From Thiocapsa sp. UBA6158 (GTDB lineage: Bacteria; Pseudomonadota; Gammaproteobacteria; Chromatiales; Chromatiaceae): DNA of 31,227 bases. A model generated the notes under the pieces. The model ran no database searches. It saw nothing but the letters and a program-made list of their open reading frames with translations, and was not told the DNA's origin. Numbering within the stretch: position 1 is the stretch's first letter; each line of letters starts with the position of its first letter. The stretch lies in NCBI RefSeq assembly GCF_002423035.1, contig NZ_DIUM01000036.1:1-31227 (forward strand), in the 5' to 3' direction. Position numbers and translations under genes: made by a program. This document shows, in pieces, positions 14,605 through 23,248 of this stretch.

Positions 14605-14741
14605 ACCTAAATCCGGCAGTTGAACGGCCCGGGAGTCGTCGCGGCCATCACCCGGCGGGTGAGGCGTGAGATGACCGCGATCCTCAGGGCCGTTGAACCC
14701 TATGCATGAGGCACGAAGCGGTCAACTGCCGGGTCTAGGTT
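14604..14741. repeat. 138-bp nested inverted repeat (MITE-like or structured element)
   Basis: The ends AACCTAAATCCGGCAGTTGA and TCAACTGCCGGGTCTAGGTT are inverted repeats matching at 18 of 20 positions. Inside lie further inverted pairs in nested order: TTGAACGGCCC with GGGCCGTTGAA, CGCGGCCATC with GATGACCGCG, and CACCC with GGGTG. The whole could fold into one long interrupted hairpin. No open frame fits. The left end begins on the last base of the TPR gene stop codon. Confidence 0.75.
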
Positions 14742-14789
14742 GGACTCTCCACGCTCGGGCGGGAGCGGCTCGATCAAGCGGGATGCGGA

Positions 14790-15047
14790 TCAGGGGATCA
14801 GGCTCAGCGTGGACCAGAACTTCGAGCCGACGCCGGGCGTGCTTTCCACGCCGATGTCGCCGCCCATCAGCACGACGATGCGTTTGGAGATGACCAGGCC
14901 GAGTCCGGTGCCGCCGAATCGGCGAGTCGTGGATGCGTCCGCTTGGGTAAAGCGACGATACAGGGCTTCGATGGTCTCCTGATCGATCCCGATCCCGATC
15001 CCGATGCCGATGCCGGTGTCGGAGACCTCGAATCGAACCATCCAGCC
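14790..15047 (-). pseudogene. Remnant of a sensor histidine kinase (HATPase_c end)
   Basis: About 85 codons encode only the end of a histidine kinase ATPase domain. The N/G1-box region FEVSDTGIGI is followed by YRRFTQADASTTRRFGGTGLGL (F and G2 boxes) and MGGDIGVESTPGVGSKFW. The rest of the kinase (dimerisation helix, phospho-acceptor His, sensor domain) is missing. The open frame continues upstream to 15446, but that part does not look like kinase sequence. The G1 glycines are expanded (GIGIGIGIGI) by a 6-bp tandem repeat. It is best read as a decaying 3' fragment. Confidence 0.75.
14985..15014. repeat. Hexanucleotide tandem repeat, five units
   Basis: Three GATCCC units followed by two GATGCC units. 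On the minus strand they encode Gly-Ile repeats within the kinase G1 motif, extending the usual DTGIGI to a run of five Gly-Ile pairs. The repeat is probably the product of slippage, tolerated because the gene is already broken. Confidence 0.85.
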
Positions 15048-15492
15048 CTCCGCGATCTCGCGTTCTATCGCTCGACTTCTCGGGATCGACCAAAGGATCG
15101 ATCCTGCCGCCGAGACCGCGACTGTAGCGGGCAGGAGCGCGGCATACGTCGGCAGGTCCGTTCGAGTGAACTCGGACCCGAGCGCCGGATCCGACCCGAG
15201 CGCACGCGCCTGCGGGATCAAGTTCCACAGGAGGACGCTCGCGCCCGTCAGAGTCGCGTCGCCGATCAATGCTCCGAGCTTTTGGTCGCGTCCATGCGCC
15301 TCTCGGACGCTGCGGCGCCTAATGTTGTCACCATCGGCGCGGGGCGCATTGCGGCGCTGCTGCCGTCGTGCCGCAGCGCCTGGGCCGGGACAGACGATGA
15401 CGCCTCCGAGGATTGTGCGACGCGCGGTTGACAGCGGGAGCGCCACTCGACCAGAGTGCCGTTATTCGATTCTGAAACAGCAGGATCTCCCT
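15048..15492. other. Gap before the tldD-like gene, no recognisable gene
   Basis: Between the kinase remnant and tldD I see no convincing coding sequence. The minus-strand open frame through it (to 15446) contains one hydrophobic stretch (YAALLPATVAVSAAGSILW) but no family I know, and it may be degraded DNA continuous with the kinase remnant. The right end should hold the tldD promoter. Confidence 0.5.
15428..15457 (+). promoter_or_regulatory. Possible sigma-70 promoter for tldD-tldE
   Basis: A perfect -35 TTGACA (15428-15433) is followed after 18 bases by CAGAGT, a weak -10 (three of six positions). It is 60 bp before the tldD start. Only the -35 is convincing. Confidence 0.3.
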
Positions 15493-16935
15493 ATGCAGCA
15501 CCTTTGCGATATCGCCGATGTCTTCCTGAGGCAGGCACCGGCCTGTGATTACTGGACGTTGCGTCTGGTCGAGGAGGAGCACGATCATTTGGAGGTCCGT
15601 CAGGGCGTGGTCGAGCCGAGTCGACTGACCTACACCTCGGGCGCAATGGTGACCCTCGTCGGAGGGGGCGGTATCGGTTACGGCGCAACCAGCGATCTCA
15701 GCGCCGCCGGGCTGCGCGCCGCGGCCGAGCGGGCCGCGGGCTGGGCTCGGGTGCATGCCCGGCTCGGACTCTTCGAGGCCGGCATCTATCCGCGCAGCAG
15801 CACCCGTGCGGACTATCGTACGCCGATCGAGGAGCCTTGGTCGACGCTGCCGATCGGCGAGAAGCTCGACATCCTGCAGGCCGCCAACGACGCCTTGGCG
15901 ATCGAGGATCGCATCGTCGATTGGTCGGCCTGGCTGGCGCGCCGCCGGGTGTCGCAGCTCCTGATCACGAGCGACGGGGGGCGTGTCTCGCAGGTTCTGG
16001 ACTATGTGCATCCGGGCCTGGTCGCGGTCGCGAATGAAGGCAGCCAGACTCAGCGCAGGCATGGTGGCGGCTCGGACGGTTCGCAGCAGGGCGGCCTGGA
16101 GCGTATCGCCGCGGTGCGTCTGCTCGAGGATGCCCCGCGCGTGGCCGAGGAGGCACTTGCCCTCTTGGATGCTCCGGACTGTCCGCAGGACACCCGCGAT
16201 CTCGTCTTGCTGCCGAGCCAGATGGTGCTGCAGATCCACGAGAGCATCGGCCATCCCTTGGAGCTTGACCGCATCTTGGGCGACGAGCGCAACTATGCCG
16301 GCACCAGCTTCGTCACGCCCGGCATGTTCGGTCGCTACCGCTATGGCTCGGAGCTGCTGAACGTCACCTTCGACCCGACCGTGCCGATGGAGCTGGTCTC
16401 GGGTGTCGCCGACGACGAGGGCGCCCCCGCTGCGCGTGAATATCTGATCCGACGCGGCATCCTGGAGCGTCCGCTTGGCGGAGCCTTGTCCCAAGCGCGC
16501 GCCGGTCTGCCCGGCACGGCCAACACGCGTGCGAGCAGTTGGGATCGCCCGCCCATCGATCGTATGGGCAACATCAATCTGGAGCCGGGGGAGGGCAGTC
16601 TTGCCGATCTGATCGCGCAGGTGGAGCGGGGTGTACTGATGGACACCAACCGCTCCTGGTCGATCGATGACAGCCGCAATAAGTTCCAGTTCGGCTGCGA
16701 GCTGGGTCGGCTGATCGAGGACGGCGAGCTGAAGGGGCTGGTGCGCAACCCCGGCTATCGCGGCATCTCCGCGAGCTTCTGGCGCAGTCTCGACGGCGTA
16801 GGCGGCCCTGAGAGCCTGGAGATCCGCGGGGTGTGCAACTGCGGCAAGGGCGAGCCGAATCAATCAGTCTACGTCGGTCATGCCACGCCACCCTGTCTGT
16901 TTCGCGATGTCGCGGTCTTCGGAGGTGGCGAATGA
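15493..16935 (+). CDS. tldD: TldD-family metallopeptidase
   Basis: A 480-residue protein of the TldD/PmbA family. The HExxxH zinc motif (HESIGH, His249-His254) marks the catalytic subunit, and the C-terminal CNCGKGEPNQ segment matches the conserved Cys-Gly-rich region. TldD-TldE heterodimers are cytoplasmic proteases that digest unfolded or leader peptides and mature some ribosomal peptides. ATG at 15493 (MQHLCDIADVFL) follows AGGA; the frame is open far upstream but that part is not family-like. It overlaps the tldE-like gene by 4 bases. Whether it is the housekeeping TldD or a paralogue cannot be told from this window, so the symbol is a family label. Confidence 0.85.
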   Translation: MQHLCDIADVFLRQAPACDYWTLRLVEEEHDHLEVRQGVVEPSRLTYTSGAMVTLVGGGGIGYGATSDLSAAGLRAAAERAAGWARVHARLGLFEAGIYPRSSTRADYRTPIEEPWSTLPIGEKLDILQAANDALAIEDRIVDWSAWLARRRVSQLLITSDGGRVSQVLDYVHPGLVAVANEGSQTQRRHGGGSDGSQQGGLERIAAVRLLEDAPRVAEEALALLDAPDCPQDTRDLVLLPSQMVLQIHESIGHPLELDRILGDERNYAGTSFVTPGMFGRYRYGSELLNVTFDPTVPMELVSGVADDEGAPAAREYLIRRGILERPLGGALSQARAGLPGTANTRASSWDRPPIDRMGNINLEPGEGSLADLIAQVERGVLMDTNRSWSIDDSRNKFQFGCELGRLIEDGELKGLVRNPGYRGISASFWRSLDGVGGPESLEIRGVCNCGKGEPNQSVYVGHATPPCLFRDVAVFGGGE

Positions 16936-18251
16936 ACGCCGATGCCTTTTTCACCTTGGCCGATCATCTGAACGCCGAGCTGCGCAGCGCCGAGATCCTC
17001 TTCTCCAATCTTTCGAACGAGTCTTCGGACTTCGTGCGACTCAACCGCAACCGTCTGCGTCAGGCCGGGCATGTCGGCTCGACCGCCTTGGACTTGACCC
17101 TGATCGAGGGCTCCCGACAGGTCGAAGGCGGCTGCGATTTGAGCGGCGATCCGACCGAGGATCAGGCCCGCGCGCGGCGTTTGCTCGCCCGGCTGCGCGA
17201 GCGTTTGGCGCATGTTCCGGACGATCCCTATCTCAGCTATTCAGCCGAGCCGTCCGAGAGCGACCATTACGGCGACGCACGACTCCCGCCCGCCGCCGAG
17301 ACGATCGGCGAGCTGATCGCGTCCGCCGACGGTATGGACCTGGTCGGGATCTGGGCGAGCGGCGATATCGCCGAGGGGCTCGCCAGCTCGATCGGGCATC
17401 GCCACTGGCACGCGAGTGCCAGCTTCAACCTGGATTGGAGCTGTTATCTGGAGGCGGACAAGGCGGTCAAATCGGCCTACAGCGGGTTTGACTGGGATCC
17501 GGCGATCCTGCGCGCCAAGCTCGAGGTGATGCGCGAGGGTCTGCACATCATGTCACGCCCGGCACGCATCCTGGAGCCGGGGCGCTACCGGGCCTACCTG
17601 GCTCCGAGTGCCGTCGGCGAGTTGATGGGCATGCTCGCCTGGGGCGGGTTCGATCTCAAGAGCCACCGCACTCATCAGACCCCGCTGCTCAAGATGGCGC
17701 GCGGCGAGCGCAGCTTCGACCCGCGCATCGGGATCCGCGAAGAGCACGACCGCGGTCTCGCGCCCCGCTTCACGGCCGAGGGCTTTCCGACGCCGCCGCG
17801 TGTCGCGCTGGTCGAAGGCGGTCGTTTCGCCGCTTGCCTGGTCGACGCCCGTTCGGGCAAGGAATACGGCGAGCCGGTCAACACCGCGAGCGATGCGCCC
17901 GGCTCACTCGGTCTGGATGCCGGGACGCTGGATGACTTCGATGTCCCGGGTCAACTCGATACGGGGTTGTGGATCGGCAACCTCTGGTACTGCAACTGGT
18001 CCGACCCCAACGACTGCCGTGTCACCGGCATGACCCGCTTCGGCACCTATTGGGTCGAGTCCGGGGAGATCGTCGCCCCGGTCAAGGTCATGCGTTTCGA
18101 CGACAGCCTCTACCACCTGCTCGGCGATCGCCTGGAGGGCCTGACGCGCGAGCGCGAGTTGCTCCTCTCCGCCGAGACCTATGACGGGCGCTCGACCGAC
18201 AGCGCGCTCCTGCCCGGCGTGCTGGTGTCGGGGATCGATTTGACGCTGTGA
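16932..18251 (+). CDS. tldE: TldE/PmbA-family protein, partner of TldD
   Basis: A 439-residue TldD/PmbA-fold protein without an HExxxH motif, as expected for the non-catalytic TldE (PmbA) partner. Diagnostic features are an N-terminal RNRLRQAGHV, the central ILEPGRYRAYLAPSAVGEL, and a C-terminal NLWYCNWSDPNDCRVTGMTRFGTYWVESGEI. The start ATG at 16932 overlaps the tldD stop (ATGA) and is preceded by GGAGGTGG, so the two subunits are translationally coupled, consistent with stoichiometric heterodimer assembly. No small precursor peptide or modification enzyme gene is adjacent, so a dedicated peptide-maturation role is not supported here. Confidence 0.87.
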   Translation: MNADAFFTLADHLNAELRSAEILFSNLSNESSDFVRLNRNRLRQAGHVGSTALDLTLIEGSRQVEGGCDLSGDPTEDQARARRLLARLRERLAHVPDDPYLSYSAEPSESDHYGDARLPPAAETIGELIASADGMDLVGIWASGDIAEGLASSIGHRHWHASASFNLDWSCYLEADKAVKSAYSGFDWDPAILRAKLEVMREGLHIMSRPARILEPGRYRAYLAPSAVGELMGMLAWGGFDLKSHRTHQTPLLKMARGERSFDPRIGIREEHDRGLAPRFTAEGFPTPPRVALVEGGRFAACLVDARSGKEYGEPVNTASDAPGSLGLDAGTLDDFDVPGQLDTGLWIGNLWYCNWSDPNDCRVTGMTRFGTYWVESGEIVAPVKVMRFDDSLYHLLGDRLEGLTRERELLLSAETYDGRSTDSALLPGVLVSGIDLTL

Positions 18252-18375
18252 GATGGCGGCTCGCGACCTCGGCCTGTCTGTGGAGCGCCGTCTCGAGAAG
18301 GTCTTCACACTCGGGGCTTTACGATGACTCGTGACGCCGCTCTGCGGTGCTGCGCCTCGATTGGCGCTCCGCACC

Positions 18376-18585
18376 ATGTGCCGTGATCCGCGGCATCAAA
18401 CCGGGTTCAAGGAGGCGTTCCTGACCGAGGCCCGCAACCAAACCCGCGAGCTGCTCGACTGACTGTGCCACGAATTCGCCGTCGAGAAACCGGGCCAACA
18501 GCTCGAAGACTTCGCCCGTCTGAGCGACGACGACATCGCGCTCATCCGGCGCACTGCACCGCCGCGCATGCCGAGCGACTCATAG
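18376..18585 (+). pseudogene. Broken small gene of unknown family
   Basis: From ATG at 18376 one frame reads MCRDPRHQTGFKEAFLTEA, then RNQTRELLD, an in-frame TGA, then LCHEFAVEKPGQQLEDFARL and SDDDIALIRR to a TAG. The composition looks protein-like on both sides of the TGA, and TGG (Trp) would restore continuity (LLDWLCHEF), so a single stop mutation probably broke it. I do not recognise the family. It runs directly into an XRE-type HTH fragment in another frame. Confidence 0.45.
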
Positions 18586-18755
18586 ACGCTTATCGAGTTT
18601 TCTTCGAGTTCGTTGGCCTCACGCAAGCGGACGTCGCCGCGCGTGCCGGGATGTCGCAAGCAGCCCTTTCGCAGAGCGAATCGGGTGCTCACAAGGCCCG
18701 AAAGGCAACCAAGGCCAAGCTCGCCGCAGCGCTCGGGATCACCGTCATCAGATAA
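18465..18755 (+). CDS. XRE-family HTH protein, N-terminus uncertain, possibly a remnant
   Basis: The last about 55 residues are a Cro/C1-type helix-turn-helix: LIDAYRVFFEFVGLTQADVAARAGMSQAALSQSESGAHKARKATKAKLAAALGI. This resembles HigA-like antitoxins and small repressors. The upstream part from GTG at 18465 is arginine-rich and is the shadow of the broken gene in the other frame, so the real start is missing or lies near 18560 with a non-standard codon. No toxin gene is recognisable next to it. Probably the tail of a decayed toxin-antitoxin or regulator locus. Confidence 0.5.
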   Translation: MPRIRRRETGPTARRLRPSERRRHRAHPAHCTAAHAERLIDAYRVFFEFVGLTQADVAARAGMSQAALSQSESGAHKARKATKAKLAAALGITVIR

Positions 18756-19042
18756 TTTAAATCAATGGTTTCGGACGCGTCTCGCCGACCTGACGATCGC
18801 CGGGCGGGCTGCAACTCTAGCGCCGGTCGCACCGATTCAGGCATTATTGCGGGCCGCCCGGGGTTTGGCGCCTGTTGCTCGCGGCCTGCCCCTGTGGCGC
18901 ATTTGACCGGTTGAGTCGGTCTTCACAAATGCTTGGTGTCGCAGTCGCAACTCAGGGGCGTCTCCGATCCAGGATCCCCACCACTAATTTGAATCGCCTG
19001 CCGGTCGATCGGCCTGCTGAAGCGGTTTTGGAGACATTCACC
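18756..19042. other. gdhA leader region, nothing further recognised
   Basis: It contains TTGACC near 18904 with no good -10 partner. I looked for a sigma-54 GG-N10-GC element and found only an 8-base spacing (near 18862), which does not qualify. No gene is seen. Confidence 0.4.
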
Positions 19043-20392
19043 ATGGTTGCAGGCCTCGACGAAAAGCTGGAGCCGATTTTTCAGGATGTGTTGCGCCGCA
19101 ATCCCGGCGAGACCGAGTTTCATCAGGCGGTACGCGAGGTGTTGGACACACTCGGTCCGGTCCTGGTCAAGTATCCGGAGCTGGCGGAGCAGAAGATCAT
19201 CCAGCGCATCTGCGAGCCGGAGCGTCAGATCATCTTCCGCGTGCCCTGGCAGGACGACCGCGGCCAGATCCAGATCAACCGCGCCTTTCGGGTCGAGTTC
19301 AACAGCGCGCTCGGTCCCTACAAGGGCGGCATGCGGTTCCACCCCTCGGTCTATCTGGGGATCATCAAATTCCTCGGCTTCGAGCAGATCTTCAAGAACG
19401 CGCTGACCGGTATGCCGATCGGCGGCGGCAAGGGCGGCAGCGACTTCGACCCCAAGGGCAAGTCGGACGCCGAGATCATGCGTTTTTGCCAGAGCCTCAT
19501 GACGGAGCTCTATCGCCATATCGGCGAGCACACCGACGTACCTGCGGGCGATATCGGTGTCGGCGGGCGCGAGATCGGCTATCTTTTCGGCCAGTACAAG
19601 CGCATCACCAACCGCTACGAGTCGGGCGTCCTCACCGGCAAGGGACTGAACTGGGGCGGCAGCCGTGCGCGCACCGAGGCCACGGGCTACGGGGCCATCT
19701 TCTTCCTGGAGGAGATGCTCAAGGTCCGCGGCGATTCGATCGAGGGTAAGACCTGCGTGGTCTCGGGCTCGGGCAACGTCGCCATCTACGCCATCGAAAA
19801 GGCGCAGGCACTCGGTGCGCGCGTGATCGCCTGCTCCGATTCCAACGGTGTCGTGGTCGACCAGGACGGGATCGATCTGGCTCTGCTCAAGCAGATCAAG
19901 GAGGTCGAGCGTCGTCGTCTCAGTGCCTACGTCCAGGAGAGGACAGGCGCGACCTATCTTGAGGACGGCTGTATCTGGAACGTGCCTTGCCAAGTCGCGC
20001 TGCCATGCGCCACCCAGAACGAGCTGACCGCCAAGGATGCCCAGATGTTGGTCAAGAACGGCTGTATCGCGGTCGCCGAAGGCGCCAACATGCCGACCAC
20101 ACCCGAGGGGATTCACATGCTCATGGACGCAGGCGTTGCGTTCGGGCCCGGCAAGGCGGCCAACGCCGGCGGCGTGGCAACCAGCGCCTTGGAGATGCAG
20201 CAGAACGCCAGCCGCGACTCCTGGAGTTTCGAGTACACCGAGCAGCGTCTGAAAGAGATCATGGTGAACATCCATCGCAACTGTTACGAGACCAGCGAGG
20301 AGTTCGACTCGAAGGGCAACTATGTGGTCGGTGCGAACATCGCTGGCTTCCTGAAGGTCGGCCACGCGATGGCGGCCTTGGGGTTGGTCTGA
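19043..20392 (+). CDS. gdhA: NADP-type glutamate dehydrogenase
   Basis: A 449-residue hexameric-type glutamate dehydrogenase that makes glutamate from 2-oxoglutarate and ammonium. The substrate lysines sit in GPYKGGMRFHP and PIGGGKGGSDFDPKGKS. The catalytic PAGDIGVGGREIGYLFG and the nucleotide-binding fold with VVSGSGNVAIYAIEKA (GxGxxA type) follow. Length and the SRARTEATGYG motif match the NADP-dependent anabolic GdhA class. ATG at 19043 is preceded by GGAG at 9 bases; the frame is open 56 codons further upstream but not family-like. It stands alone, with a 287-bp leader and a convergent neighbour. Confidence 0.95.
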   Translation: MVAGLDEKLEPIFQDVLRRNPGETEFHQAVREVLDTLGPVLVKYPELAEQKIIQRICEPERQIIFRVPWQDDRGQIQINRAFRVEFNSALGPYKGGMRFHPSVYLGIIKFLGFEQIFKNALTGMPIGGGKGGSDFDPKGKSDAEIMRFCQSLMTELYRHIGEHTDVPAGDIGVGGREIGYLFGQYKRITNRYESGVLTGKGLNWGGSRARTEATGYGAIFFLEEMLKVRGDSIEGKTCVVSGSGNVAIYAIEKAQALGARVIACSDSNGVVVDQDGIDLALLKQIKEVERRRLSAYVQERTGATYLEDGCIWNVPCQVALPCATQNELTAKDAQMLVKNGCIAVAEGANMPTTPEGIHMLMDAGVAFGPGKAANAGGVATSALEMQQNASRDSWSFEYTEQRLKEIMVNIHRNCYETSEEFDSKGNYVVGANIAGFLKVGHAMAALGLV

Positions 20393-20554
20393 TCGGGTTT
20401 GTTCTGCTGGGCGTCCCGGGCGGCCTACGTGCCGCGCGCGGGCGCTCGGGTGAGTCGCCGACGAAGGGTCTCGGTGATCTACGCGACGCGATTTGTCCGC
20501 TCGCTCGGTCGCCATGACCAAGAGGCAAGGCGGCTGTGCCGACGAGTTCGGTCC

Positions 20555-23248
20555 TCAGTCCTCCGCCTGATAACACACCAATCGCTGGCACAACACATCC
20601 GCGATGACGCGCAGGCCGGTGTCGCGCACATCGAGCCAGGTGAGGGTTGCCGCGACGGCGTCGTCCGGCATGTCTTCCAGATCGAGCGGGAGGCGAGCCG
20701 ATGCCGGCAGGGCGCTCAGCCAGGCGGGGTTGTAGCTGGCCTCGCCGTGATGCGGGAAGAGAGCGACATAGGCGATCTGGGATTCGACGAGATCCTGGAA
20801 GAAGTGCGAGCCGAAGGAGAGGTCCGGCACCATGCCGTCGCCGAGTTCGGCGACCTCGGCGATCACGGCGACGCGACTGATGTCGGCGAAGCGGATCGGC
20901 ACGCCGAGTTCGGGTGAGCTGGTGCCCCAGCGGCCGGGTCCGATCAGCAGTGTGGGGCAGTCGTCGCGATCGGCGATGCGGCGATTGAGCTGTCCGACTA
21001 GACGGGCGACGGCGAACTTCTGCACGGTCGTCAGCGCACTGTAGCGCGGGCCGTCGACATGGATGATGCGGGCGATCGGCTGGTCGATGTTGCCGCCCAT
21101 GAAATGGCCGTCGGTTGCGAAGAAGAGGCACCGGCTCGGCATCTCGCCCGGTAGCTCCACGCGTTGATTGAGACCGAGTGTCTGAAGCGGTCGGCACTGG
21201 ACCAGACTGAAGGAGGGTGTGCCGTCGTCGGCGAGATGCAGGGTGAATTCGACGTCGACGGGGTAGGCATAGGCGTCCTCCAGGGTTTGGAGCAGACGCT
21301 GCATGAGTCTGACGAACGGGGTCTCGCGCAGGAGCGGGGTGAATGTGATGCGCCAGACCGGATCGCCGCCCGTGCGCTCGCGTGCGCGCTGCGTCGCCTC
21401 GCGGTCGAACTCGGCGCACCAGCGCAGCGGCAGCTCCGGGTCGCTCGTCAGGCGTCTCACGGCGAGCGTGCGCAGGCGGTTGTCCGAGATGTCGAGCACG
21501 TCGATATCGTGTTGGGAGAAGCGCACGGCGTCGTCGCGATCGCGGAAGGGGCGTTTGTGGGGTTGATCCAGGGCCACCACGCAGGCGTGATCGCCTTCGA
21601 TGCGGTCGACCGCGCGCGTGCCGAGGCCCATCACCAGACGGACCATGCCGGCGGTCGGGTCCATGGACTCTTCCCAGACGAAGGTGTTGCGCGACACGCC
21701 CACACCGGCGGCGTCCGGGAAGTACCAGCGCCCGTGATAGCGGCCGCAGACGCGTTGCAGGAGAAGCGCCATGGGCTCTTCGAGGTCGGCCAACCCGCGT
21801 TGACGTCGGTAGGTGAGGGCGTCCTCGCTCATGGTGCTGGCGAAGACCCGGCAGATTGCCTCTTCGAGCTGAGCGAGCCGTTGCTCGGGCGAGCCTTGGT
21901 TGACGAGGAAGAGGCTTTCGTATTTGCCGGCAAAGGCATTGCCGAAGCCGTCTTCGAGCAGGCTGCTCGAGCGCACCAGGATCGGGTACTGCCCGAAATA
22001 GTCGAGCATCCGTTCGAGCTCCGAGCGGACTTCTTCCGGAAGCTCGCCGCGCAGCATGTCCTCGCGCAGTGATTGAGCCTCGCTGAAATACCCCGCCTCG
22101 GTGCGCTGGCGCATGATCCTGGGCCACCAGCCGTTGTGCACCAGATAGGAGTAATAGACGTCGGAGCCGAGAAAGAATGAGTCGTGTGGCTCCAGATGAC
22201 GTTCCCAGCGCTCGGGATCGTCCTGCAACAGGATGCGGCGTGCCAGCAGCATCCCGACCGCCTTGCCGCCGATGTAGCCGCTGCCGATCATGCGTGCGCG
22301 GATCTCAATGAGGTCCTGCAGGCCGAGATAGCGGCGGGCGAGCGCGATGATGCGCTCGTCGCGGCTGATCAGGATCGGATAGAGCTGCTCGAGCACAGCA
22401 CGGCGTCGCTCGCCGTCGGCGTCTTGGTTCAGCACCTCGGCGGCATCGAGAAAGAGACGATCCCAATAGTCGAGCTGGCGCTGCGTGGTCTCGCCTTTGC
22501 GCCGCTCGAGGTCCGCGTGGAGTCGGGTCGCGTCGCTGCTGTCGACCACGGGGCGAAACGCCTCGCCCTCGTGAATATGCGGCAGGAACATGGTCGGCGA
22601 TTGGCGCTGCCAGACCTTGACCGGTTGCAGGTAGCAGCCGCTTTCGGCCCGTCTGACATCGATCAGAACCTGCGTGGTCTCGCGGATGCGTGCCATGGTG
22701 GTGTAGCAGTGGCTGCGCGAGAGCAGGCCGAAATAGGCGACCGTGTCGAGCCGATAAAGATAGGGACAGATGACTTGGAAGAGATTGCCGACCATCAGGT
22801 CGGTGGCCCAGGCCGAGAGCAGATCGGAGAGACAGTCGAAGACGTAGAAGGCGCCGCGTCCGTAGTCCGTGATCAGGCGGTGGACGTGGCAGGTAAAGGC
22901 CTCGAAGCCGCGCAGGGCGTCGATCGAGACGATCTTGATGCCCGGCCCGGGCGCGACCAAGGGCGCATGTCGGCCGAAGCGCAGATAGATGATGGAGCGA
23001 TCGCCCGCGACGGCTTGCGCGACAAAGGGCCCGACGAACCCGCGGTAGTCCTCGATGTCATCGATGCGCCAGACGACGTTGTCGCCGATGCGCAGGCCGT
23101 CGAGGACGCGATCGAGTCCGGCCAGTCCGGTCGAGACGCGCTCGGCGCAGGCGATCTCGAGGTTGTCTCGCATCGGCGCGACCTCGGTCGACAGGGGCGC
23201 CGGCTCGGCCTCGCGACCCTGTCCGGCCGACGTCGTGGTTTCGGTCAA
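20555..23248 (-). CDS. KaiC-like (P-loop-less) / PEP-synthase-like ATP-grasp fusion protein
   Basis: An 897-residue protein. Residues about 38-270 resemble a KaiC/RecA-like domain (STGLAGLDRVLDGLRIGDNVVW), but where Walker A should follow the sequence is RIDDIEDYRGF, so ATP binding there is probably lost. Residues about 320-690 are the ATP-grasp (PPDK_N) domain of PEP synthase or pyruvate phosphate dikinase: GGKAVGM, VRSSSLLEDGFGNAFAGKYES and LVQCRPLQTL. The phospho-histidine and PEP-binding domains are absent; instead about 200 residues follow with GPGRWGTSSPELGVPI. It cannot be a complete PEP synthase; the role is unknown, perhaps regulatory phosphotransfer. A TTG start at 23248 overlaps the dsbA stop; ATG at 23173 after GAGGT is an alternative. 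Confidence 0.85.
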   Translation of the reverse strand: MTETTTSAGQGREAEPAPLSTEVAPMRDNLEIACAERVSTGLAGLDRVLDGLRIGDNVVWRIDDIEDYRGFVGPFVAQAVAGDRSIIYLRFGRHAPLVAPGPGIKIVSIDALRGFEAFTCHVHRLITDYGRGAFYVFDCLSDLLSAWATDLMVGNLFQVICPYLYRLDTVAYFGLLSRSHCYTTMARIRETTQVLIDVRRAESGCYLQPVKVWQRQSPTMFLPHIHEGEAFRPVVDSSDATRLHADLERRKGETTQRQLDYWDRLFLDAAEVLNQDADGERRRAVLEQLYPILISRDERIIALARRYLGLQDLIEIRARMIGSGYIGGKAVGMLLARRILLQDDPERWERHLEPHDSFFLGSDVYYSYLVHNGWWPRIMRQRTEAGYFSEAQSLREDMLRGELPEEVRSELERMLDYFGQYPILVRSSSLLEDGFGNAFAGKYESLFLVNQGSPEQRLAQLEEAICRVFASTMSEDALTYRRQRGLADLEEPMALLLQRVCGRYHGRWYFPDAAGVGVSRNTFVWEESMDPTAGMVRLVMGLGTRAVDRIEGDHACVVALDQPHKRPFRDRDDAVRFSQHDIDVLDISDNRLRTLAVRRLTSDPELPLRWCAEFDREATQRARERTGGDPVWRITFTPLLRETPFVRLMQRLLQTLEDAYAYPVDVEFTLHLADDGTPSFSLVQCRPLQTLGLNQRVELPGEMPSRCLFFATDGHFMGGNIDQPIARIIHVDGPRYSALTTVQKFAVARLVGQLNRRIADRDDCPTLLIGPGRWGTSSPELGVPIRFADISRVAVIAEVAELGDGMVPDLSFGSHFFQDLVESQIAYVALFPHHGEASYNPAWLSALPASARLPLDLEDMPDDAVAATLTWLDVRDTGLRVIADVLCQRLVCYQAED

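Noticed and set aside
18800..18910. Sigma-54 promoter for gdhA
   Set aside because: The closest match has GG-N8-GC spacing, not the required GG-N10-GC.
18923..20521. Minus-strand open frame over gdhA
   Set aside because: Antisense shadow of a well-supported gene.
20259..22127. Second minus-strand frame over the KaiC-like/ATP-grasp gene
   Set aside because: Arg/Pro-rich alternate frame of the real gene; no motif.
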